This document shows positions 55,340 to 64,000 of a DNA stretch of 64,000 nucleotides, piece after piece (the first letter of the stretch is position 1; the number at the start of each line of letters is the position of its first letter). The DNA lies in contig CM055318.2 of assembly GCA_029255685.2 (NCBI GenBank), positions 11,041,001 to 11,105,000 of the forward strand, read 5' to 3'. The stretch comes from Silene conica (taxonomy: Eukaryota; Streptophyta; Magnoliopsida; Caryophyllales; Caryophyllaceae). The notes beneath the pieces are model-generated. The model was not told the origin of the DNA and searched no databases. It worked only from the letters and a program-made list of their open reading frames with translations. Made by a program: the position numbers and the translations under genes.

Positions 55340-58169
55340 ATGGCTTCAAATCAATACTCATCAACAATCCCACTATCCTCTTTCCCCAATGCAGAATCAA
55401 AAATACTACCAAACCCATCAAAATTCTACTCTCCACACCTTCATTCATCCCCATTTCCTACCCATTCTTTCTTCCAAAACTTTGTTGTTGATAATGGTCA
55501 TCAACCTGTTTTCCTGCATCCATACATGCTCAAACTCACTACTAATGGACTTTCTTTTTGTTACCCTCCTGTTATTACTTCTAACTCAACCGTTTCCCAA
55601 GATTTCATGGATGCAGGCCCGGCTGGAAGGGTGAACAACCCGTGCGATCGAACTGGGCCCCCAATTTTAAGGGCCCCAATATCTGCAAATTCTTTATTGT
55701 ATGTATGTATATCATTTAACGTGCTTTTATAACGTTGAAAGTTGTCTAGCAAATTGGTAAGCAGTGCTAACTTGTAGACTGTATTCCCGAGATTGACTCC
55801 TCACATCACCATTTTCATGCGTTTTTTTTGTTGTACATTATCATTAGTTTAATTAATTTCAAAGGGCTTTATGACTGTCTGCCTACCTCTATATAATTCT
55901 ACCATATGCATCATTTCCATCTTATTATATGGGGCGTTTTTTTTCAAATACGAATTTCAGTCTTTTACATACGTTTTTTCAAATTTACCCTTAATTTTTA
56001 GATAACAAAATAAATATATTGATAATTGTTAAACAACAAAATTGCTTCATTATTTAGAGAATTATAATCTTCTATTCAAATTTTTAAAGCAATTAGATTC
56101 GTTTTTAAGAGAAAAATATATATTAAAATGTTAATAGAAAGTGTATGTGAAACAATAAAGTCCGTATGTGAAAAATTAATTCCGAATACAAATAAGACAT
56201 ACATTTCATCTCCATTATCTTCTACGGAGTAAAATGTATGTAAATGTAATGTACATCAAACAAAAGTTATAAAAGTATAAAAACTAAAAAAATACAAACT
56301 TCACGCAATATTTTCTGGAATTTAAAAATTATTAGGGGCCTATTTTTTTTATTCTGCACAGGGCCTCAGAAACGTCGGAGACGGCCCTGCATGGATGATT
56401 TCACCATCTCTTCCAATCGTTCCTCCCACCATCTAATCTCAGCATTTAGCGATCTTACTGTTACTGTCGACTTCCAATCGTCTAATATCCGATTGTTTTT
56501 AGCGAGAGGAAGTCCTTACATTACTCTCCTAATCTCAACACCATTTTGTCTCGCACTTAAATGTAAGTCTGCTATAAAATCAGTAAATTCTTCATCAAAA
56601 TACAAACACAAGATTGAGCTTGAAAACAACCAGTGTTTGCTTATTTTCTCTTCTTCTGAGTTAATTCTGAAAAAACAGGACATTAATAAGTTGAATTCTG
56701 GGTTATTTTCGGGTATTATTCGTGTAGCGATAATGCCAAACAATAATGCCATGACTGAAGAAACCCTAGATTTGTATACAAGTTGTTACCCAACAAGTGG
56801 AGAAGCTGTTTTTTCAGACCCTTTTAGCTTAGAGTATAAGTGGGAGACTAAAGGGTGGGGAGAGTTGTTAATGCTGGCACATCCCTTGCATCTTAAGCTA
56901 ATTGCATCTCTTTATAATTCCAAAACCCGGGTTTTGAACAATTTCAAGTATAAGTCCATAGATGGTGAGTTAGTTGGTGTTGTAGGGAAATCATGGGGTT
57001 TAAGAGCTCCACATTTTCCTCTTACATGGCATTCATTAAGAGGAATTACTAAAGAAATTAATCCTGAAATAGTAGCATCTTTATGGAAAGATGTTGCTGC
57101 TCTTGATTCGACAGCGATTACGACAACTCATCTTCTGTATTATAGTATGCAGATCTTTAGGGCAGCAAGATTGGCTTTAATTGCTGAAGAAGTTAACTGT
57201 ACTGATGTAATTCCTGCAATTAGGAAGTTTCTGAGGGATACAATAACCCCTTGGCTGACTAATATGTTTGACGGAAATGGGTTTGTTTATGAAATGAATT
57301 GGGGTGGAATCGTGACGAAACAAGGTGTTACTGACAATGCGGCCGATTACGGGTTTGGTTTGTTTGATCAACAACATTTTTTATGTTACTTTGTGTATGG
57401 GATTGCTGTACTTGCGAAACTTGATTCTGATTGGGGTAACAAGTTTAGGAGTCAAGCTTATACCTTGGTTGGTTCATGGATGAACTCGGGTGGGACTGAG
57501 AAATCTAAGCATGCTAGATTCAGGGTGTTTGATTTTTATAAGCTGCATTCTTGGAAAGGAGCTGCAAATGGTGAATGTCACTCTCACCATTCAAGTGAAG
57601 ACGTGTTTGCATATTATACTGCATCCCTTTTAGGTATGGCTTATGGAGATAGTCATTTGATAGGTATAGGATCTACTCTGGCTTCGCTTGAAATCGAAGC
57701 AACGAAAACATGGTTTCATGTAAAAGAAGGTGGAGTGTATGATGAGAAGTTCAGTCTTAATAACAAACTAGTCGGTGTAACTCGTATGCATAAAAGAGAA
57801 GACAAGCTATTCTTTGCTGAGGCCCAACATAAGGAGATTAGGCTTGGAATGCATGTTCTACCGCTGTTGCCGTTTACTGAACTTCTGTACCCTGATATCG
57901 GATTTGCTAGAGAGGTTGTGGAGTGGGCGATGCCGGCATTGGCGAGAAACGGTGCGGCCGATGATTGGATCGGGTTTACTTACGCATTGGAAGCGGTTTA
58001 TGACAAAGAGAGTGCCTTGAAGAAGATTAGGAGTTTGAAAAGATACAATGAGGCTCACTGTTTCACTAGTTTTTTGTGGTGGGTTAATAGTGTAGGGGAA
58101 AGGGACAAGTTTTGCTCTTGGTGTAGAAAAAATGCTGATGCATGTTGGTTTTGTGTATACTCTGGGTAG
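55340..58169 (+). pseudogene. GH81 endo-1,3-beta-glucanase-like gene, interrupted by a hAT-like insertion
   Basis: The coding sequence lies in two blocks, 55340-55613 and 56398-58169, separated by a bounded insertion. Without the insert and one target copy, the length is 2,046 bp, an open frame of 681 residues. N-terminal landmarks are HLHSSPFPTHSFFQNFVVDN and HPYMLKLTTNGLSFCYPP; later ones are WGGIVTKQGVTDNAADYGFG, FYKLHSWKGAANG, AYYTASLLGMAYGD and YDKESALKKIRSLKRYNEAH. These follow the plant GH81 family (At5g15870 type from memory). As it stands the frame from 55340 stops at 55732 inside the insert. The family's active-site Glu pair and its histidine-rich signature both look changed (see findings), so even the uninterrupted protein may lack activity. 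Splicing out of the insert cannot be excluded. Confidence 0.88.
55614..56389. mobile_element. hAT-like insertion in the GH81 coding exon
   Basis: 776 bp. Perfect 8-bp target duplication CATGGATG at 55606-55613 and 56390-56397. Ends CAGGCCCGGCTGGAAGG and, in reverse, CAGGGCCGTCTCCGACG, with the CAGGsCCG start common in plant hAT elements. No transposase; AT-rich interior. Confidence 0.9.
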
Positions 58170-58487
58170 CCTGTGTCTCTTTGGCATTATCTCATTTCCG
58201 TTAGTCTTACTTAAGACGGTTATATCCGTTTTACCCTTATTACGAGTGCAGATTGGGTAATCTAGTTGTTTTTGAGTACTCTATATGTCGACATTACATC
58301 AATGTTATAATGTTACTCTTTCTTTCCTGCTTCTGCTTTGTTTGATTGACAATAAAATTGTACCGAGTAGTTACATTTTGTCTAATGTTCATCTATTGAA
58401 AATTGAAATATTTTGTTTGATATCCATGTATTCAAAAATAGAATTGTATTCAATCTGTTGTCATTGCATCAATAAGGGAGTTGTGAA
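58170..58487. other. 3' flank of the GH81 gene
   Basis: No coding sequence or bounded repeat recognised. Confidence 0.35.
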
Positions 58488-58866
58488 CTAGGTAGTACGG
58501 ACACTTCTCTTTATTAGTCGTCCCGTGTTCGACACCGTATCCGACACTCGTTGGACACATAGCTAAACATATTATACGGAGTAGTTTAGACGAGTAATAA
58601 AAGTTTAAAAAAGATCGATTAGAAAACAAGTTTGGTGAAAAAATGAAAATTAGTTATATTAAAGGTCGAATTGTATTTTTACTTATTTAAATTTAGCTTC
58701 AAATAAATGATAAAAAATTAAAATATATATTTTATTATATTTAAAAGTCGTGTTCCATGTCCTAAATTTCATGGGATGCCGTGCTCGTGCCCGTATCGTG
58801 TCCATATCGTATCCATATCGTGTCCGTATACGTGTCCATATCCGTGTCCGTTTTGGTGCTACCTAG
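58488..58866. mobile_element. unclassified MITE related to 51974-52440
   Basis: 379 bp. Ends CTAGGTAGTACGGACAC and, in reverse, CTAGGTAGCACCAAAACGGA. The right part has many CCGTATCGTGTCCATATCGT-like phrases. No target duplication found. Confidence 0.5.
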
Positions 58867-59168
58867 ATTGTCAATGTCTCCTAGTCTTGGAGTTTGACTA
58901 ACTTGAAGTCTTTGAACCAACTATGAAACAATTTAAAAAGGAAAAAGTTAACAAACGAAAACGAATGAATAAAATGGACATAAATTCTCATTTATCACGC
59001 CATTATCCGTTGCAAGATTGCGACAGATCAAATAAAATTCATTTAGAGGATAAAGACAAATTATTTGTGATCCTCTATACACTTTTATTTTTATCTTATC
59101 TAATCAAGTGGGTATATAATAATGATAAAAAAATAGAACACGTGAAACCACATGATATGTTGATAAAT

Positions 59169-59960
59169 TAGGTTGTAACCCGTGAAATTCACGGGTATGT
59201 TTTTAGAATTTTAGATGAATATAGTTAATAATATTAGAGATAAACAAACATACTATTTACGAATAAATTAATTTAGAATTATTTATCACATATGTCAGTA
59301 TATATATGAGCTAATATATATTTTGTTCATTAGGATGATCAAGACTTACCATAAAAATAATGCACTTATAATTACCCATTACACCATTTTTTAAATATTT
59401 ATAGTCATGCAATAAAAGTTGTCTATTACCGATCGTACAATAAAAGCAAACGTAAAAAAATTGTTGAGACAAAAATAGTAAATGGATAGTTGGTTTAAAA
59501 ACGTAAATTTGATTATTTTTATTACACTAGATGTTCATATGATGAACAACAGTGGCTTTAATTTTATTAAAAAAACCACTTATTTACTATATTAAATAAA
59601 TAGTCTTCCTATTAAAATGAATCCCTAAACGTGAAAAATTGTCTTACATTATAACAAAAATGTACTCTAGTAAATTACCATGCACACATTTATATATAAA
59701 GCAAGAATTTAATCTGACATATATATTTCTAAGATTAAACCACAAAAAAAAAAGTATGTAAGTTCTGAAATTCTCCACGTCCATAGCAATCTCTGGGTGG
59801 TCAAGTGACATATGGCAATATGAATGCACTTGAACGCCGTAGCATAATTCTTAAAATTGTTTTTTTTTATATGAATTGTGAAGGATGGAGTCATGGAGAT
59901 GATTATGTGTATTTTATTTAGAGTAATTCTCTTATTGTGTTTTGAGAACTGATTAGCTAT
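59169..59960 (-). mobile_element. possible Helitron-like 3' end, reverse orientation
   Basis: In reverse the hairpin ACCCGTGAATTTCACGGGT is followed by TACAAC and CTAA then T, a valid CTRR terminus. The 5' end was not found, so the right limit given is a guess. Confidence 0.3.
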
Positions 59961-60234
59961 ATATTGGTTAGCATATCGTCCATATCTCGTTCAGACTTCA
60001 CTATAAAATGATTGAAACTTCAATGTGATGCGAATATACTTCCGTTTTTTAGGAATTAATGATTTATTTAATCCTACTCGCACTTTTTTTCCTAGAATAA
60101 TGACAATCAGTTCGTAAAGTTTAGAATTTTAGGATTAGTTTACTACTATAACTCATTTTAGTATATATAATCTCCACAAATTTAACATTTGACATATTAA
60201 TTTTTGTAAAATCTCCATAATTAAAATAATCAAA

Positions 60235-60636
60235 TCTCCTTTCTATAAAAGGAACAACATCTAAAGGGTTCTCATTGGTTGATACAAATTAGAGAGAGAA
60301 AAAAATAGATTAAAGTAGGGTCCACCATATTCTATAAAAAAGTCTTTTTATTTTGTGGTAGGGACATCACCTTTCTTCTTATTGATTTAATTACCTCTCT
60401 CCTATTAACTAGGTAAGTCTATGCGGAGTATTTAATAAAAAATATACAACAAAATATATTTAATTCGTTATTTTTACATTTTAATTTAATTCAAAGACGG
60501 TGCAATTATCCAATTTAATTTTAGTTTATATATTTTTTAAATTCAATTGCCGATAAAATGAATATTATGTTCTAAGCTCGGTATAACATTGTTGTAAAAT
60601 TGATCCGTGCATTTGTTTGCACGAGAGTAAAACTAG
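60235..60636 (+). mobile_element. Helitron-like non-autonomous element (family 2)
   Basis: 402 bp. 5' end TCTCCTTTCTATAAAAGGAA preceded by A; 3' imperfect hairpin CCGTGCATTTGTTTGCACG, then AGAGTAAAA and CTAG, followed by T. Its 5' end and the GAGAGTAAAACTAG tail match the element at 51054-51792. Confidence 0.65.
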
Positions 60637-62650
60637 TTAATTTTAAAAAAGTAATGTCCTAGACAAACGGTGAATATTCTTTTTGAATATAGAATATCTT
60701 AAACCAATTTAATGTAGATTCATTTTTTTATTTCAATGGTTGACTTTTTTTTTCTTTTCAATTACTCGAAGTCTCTAATGTAGCGACACGTCATACTCAA
60801 ATGAAAATTTGTGATGCCATGTCAGCGCGATTGACTTTTGCATTAGTATAATATATGATGGGAGAACAATTATACACTAATTATTACAACATTAAGAAAT
60901 TGTCTGATAAATGAAAGGTCTTTCTGCTTCGTCCATTAGGGATAGTTATTGCCTAGGTCGATCGTCGGGGAGAAGCATTCAAGCACCAAGTCCAGATCAA
61001 CTGGTGTTTAGGCGGTCGGATAAAAGAGGGTTCGTTTGAAAAATGATTTAGGTTTTAAAGAATGGATGAAATGACGATAATTTGTTTTACTGTCTACTAA
61101 TTTTATGTTTTAATTTGTAACTTTGTAAGTTATAGGCATAGCTTGCCCTTTTTCTTTTTTCTTTTTCTCATTATTAATATTTGAAGAGTTAGAAACGATC
61201 GAACGCGGGGATGAGGTGAATTAGGTGACCTTTTTTAAACTTTTTGGATTACTTGACCGTAACCTTGAGAAATTTAATCAGATGTAAGTTCACAAGGTAA
61301 GTAGCAGGTCCAAACAACAATATGAGAGACTGTTGCACGGTACTGACAATAAGCGTATAAGCGGAAGTGAAAGGAGAAGTAAAGGGACATGTAAATTGTT
61401 AAACAAACGTGTTTTAAAAATTGGTTCAGCTCCTACCCTGGAACATACCTCTCAATAGTCATTTTATTGCGTGTTTAGATACTTACTCAAACTTAACTAA
61501 ACCTCTTCAATTAAAACAACTCGCCAACCTACTCCGGTTGCATTTGCTTGTAGCTACTCCGCTTGAAGACTTTGACTCAAACTTACAGCTATTTTTTCTA
61601 TTTTGCTCTAAGAAAAACGTTTTGCAAATACTTTGAAGAACAAAGGTTTAAATGCTTAAAATGATTTGCAAAAGTTTTGCAATTAATGCTCTAAAAGTCT
61701 TGCCAATAAATGAGCATGAAAGCCTCATTTTATAGAGGAGAAACTGTGTATAGGTTTTACCCTAAACATATGCTTTACACAAAATAACTCTTTTATCCAA
61801 AGGTTGTTGAATGTATTTATTTTTCAAATATTAGAAAAGAATGCTCAACTTTGTGAGGCTCAATGAGCCGTCCTTCTTATGATATGGAGTGTTCTCCATA
61901 AATTTTATGGGAACTCACACATTATCAGAAGAGAAAAAAATAAGTATTCTATTTTTGGAGCAAGGAAACACTTGAATGAAATAGATTGATTTCTTTGAAT
62001 GTTTTTGCAAGAATATTCTTTTTGTACTCCAGTTTTAAAGGAATATCCTTTTAAAACGCAATGACACTTGAAAAACAAATTTTGGCGGTTTGTGAATTTT
62101 TCAAAATATCTCCATATGAAAGTACGATTGTTGCATGAGTTTTGCAATTACTAATGACTAAAAAGGTATGTTTAACTACCTCGTTTACAACATTCATTGT
62201 AGGCTTGAGGTTTTTCTTGACTTGCTTGTAACTTGATCATGTTATTCATTTGATTGTCTTATGACATCAATGTTGATTTTCTCCTTTTGATCAACCAACA
62301 CGTGAAATGTCTTTTGCTAATCATTTTCACTTAAAATATAAACATTTAATAACATTGATAGTTCCTTCTTATAGCCTAAACGTTCCGCGCCCCCAATCCT
62401 CTCGTATGTACTCTACGCCTCTTTTCCCTTTCCTTAGGAGTTTCATCCCTCTCCTTGGCATCATCAATCCCATGTGTTCCAACAATATTAAAAACGGGTT
62501 TTAGAGTCGGATTCGGGTCTTGTCGACCAAATCCAAATCCAGCTTCCTTTTTAAACTCGTGGATCCAAATTCGATCCAAATTCGTAGAATTCAAAATATA
62601 AGAATGCATAGGTAGAGCCTAACGAATCTAGACCAGATCTAAGATCAGTA
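60637..62650. other. intergenic, nothing recognised
   Basis: No coding exon, RNA gene or bounded transposon was found. Open frames here are short and of ordinary AT-rich composition. Confidence 0.4.
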
Positions 62651-62651
62651 T

Positions 62652-63684
62652 TCTATATAATAAAATAAAAAGGCTAAATTGAGCATAACATTGTGACACG
62701 TGGCAGCGTGAAATCAAAGCAAATGTAATATGAATTATAATTAAGAGAGATATAACAAAATTTATTTACTAACTTAAATTAAAGATAACCAAAAGTCCGA
62801 AATTTAAAACATCGACCATTTTTCTTATATAACTCATAGCATTCTCCATTAAATGTCCAATTAATCCCATTACATTTACATTGTTAATAGAAGAGATGAA
62901 GATTTTATACCATTAGAGTAGTCTTTCTTATTTCCTATATTTTGTAACATACAAATTAAATAAAATAAAAAGACATCATTATTATTCTAAAATTATGTCT
63001 ATATTTAATATTTGATAAATTAAAAAAAATAATCAAATAATTAATATAACTTCTACAAAATCATAACCGGTGATTTATAACTAAAAATGACATTTCAACT
63101 CTATCTATGAGGATAAGAAGATAATACAATTTTTGGTGTTATTCTTTATATCAATTAATATTTTAGTTAATTTTTGTTCCCATTTTATAAAGATTTTACG
63201 TTATTTTATAGTATTAATGAACAATCAAACTGTTTATTATGTTAAAAATATCAATTTGATTATAAGAAAAAAAATTGGAGCTATTATATTTACTTATTGT
63301 TGATTCAACATATTAAAGTTCTTTTTCGCTCAATGATATTCGGTGTAACTATTTATCTTGACGATAAAGATGTATTCTTTTACTACGCATATCGGATATG
63401 AGTTTAATTTTAGGTTCAGACTTCAATGCTCTATTAAAATTTTAGCCATTTCGGTGAAAAATGGTGATATTTTTGAAAAATAGTTTTGAAATAGACTTGA
63501 TGATTTTAAAGACGTGCTTTTTAAGTTAGTTGATGGTGATAATGATTGTCACTGTAGCAAACTAATATCGACCACAACTTAATATTGTGAAAATGTTCGC
63601 CGTCATAATTTGCAATTTCCTTTATCAATTATATATGAGTAAAACTATTTGCAGACCCGTGATTTTTGCGGGTCATAAAACTAG
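62652..63684 (+). mobile_element. Helitron-like non-autonomous element
   Basis: About 1.03 kb. The 5' region TTCTATATAATAAAATAAAA plus a TGACACGTGGCAGC box resembles the start of the element at 16928-18406. The 3' hairpin GACCCGTGATTTTTGCGGGTC is followed by ATAAAA and CTAG, then T. The exact 5' base is uncertain. Confidence 0.55.
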
Positions 63685-63721
63685 TTTAACTTAAAATAAC
63701 TTGTTTTCAATAGTAATCTTA

Positions 63722-64000
63722 TCTATATTAATACTAAATCATTTCGTGCATTTTCCTTCACCCACGTCACCTTAAACATGTCATTTTTTTTCTTTTTCTT
63801 TTAATAAAAAACATGGGACCCACCAAAATAAAGATTGATTTAATTCCAATGTAAAGGTAAAAAGTTTACGTTTTCGACAAAAAAAATTTATTGATTAGAA
63901 ACGAATATGGAATTAATTACAACAAAAAAATTCAGTACAACTTTTTGCAAAAAGATATAATATACAATGCTTTAAAATAATAACCAAAATAGAATACAAT
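63722..64000 (+). mobile_element. possible 5' part of another Helitron-like element, cut by the window end
   Basis: A|TCTATATTAATACTAAATC followed by CCCACGTCACC, resembling Helitron 5' ends seen above. The 3' end is outside the window. Confidence 0.3.

Overview
This is a stretch of plant nuclear chromosome: AT-rich, with spliced GT-AG genes, two nuclear tRNA genes and a very high load of small DNA transposons. The proteins look like core-eudicot orthologues. The repeat style (many TACTCCCTCC-ended Stowaways and CCGTCACAA-type MITEs) made me think of Caryophyllales, but that is a weak inference and no species can be named.

Layout. 116-3013 (+): 3' part of an LRR receptor kinase. 3316-3654 (-): a small unrecognised protein. 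5354-6289 (-): a STOP1/STOP2-type zinc-finger protein. 8735-13061 (+): an NPH3/BTB protein whose second intron holds a 1.07 kb transposon. 14186-14812 (-): mitochondrial ribosomal protein uL23m, with its 3' end duplicated in tandem. 19954-23134 (-): an eight-exon TLDc-domain protein. 23404-23476 (+): tRNA-Arg(ACG). 25199-26946 (+): annexin. 27553-29477 (-): MFS transporter. 29758-29829 (-): tRNA-Asp(GTC). 30853-32231 and 42257-43209 (-): two secreted PLAT-domain proteins either side of 10 kb of transposons. 45192-50319 (-): a DUF630/DUF632 protein. 55340-58169 (+): a GH81 glucanase gene split by a hAT-type insertion with a perfect 8-bp target duplication. 58170-64000: repeats only. All exon models were built by hand from splice signals, reading phase and remembered family sequences, and the phases close for every complete model.

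From memory, the Arabidopsis counterparts of one PLAT protein, the DUF630/632 protein, the TLDc protein and uL23m lie close together near the end of chromosome 4 (about At4g39730-At4g39880). Part of this window is therefore probably a conserved syntenic block pulled apart by transposons.

The most notable content is the set of small transposons whose ends can be fixed by target-site duplications (TSDs): six PIF/Harbinger-like elements (four with exact TAA or TTA TSDs, two with only a shared TA), several with internal pentamer or GGT minisatellites; five copies of one MULE-like MITE with 9-bp TSDs; a foldback MULE-like MITE; three hAT-like elements; five or six Stowaways; and five or six Helitron-like elements ending in a hairpin plus CTAG. 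No bacterial-style system, CRISPR array or viral gene was seen.
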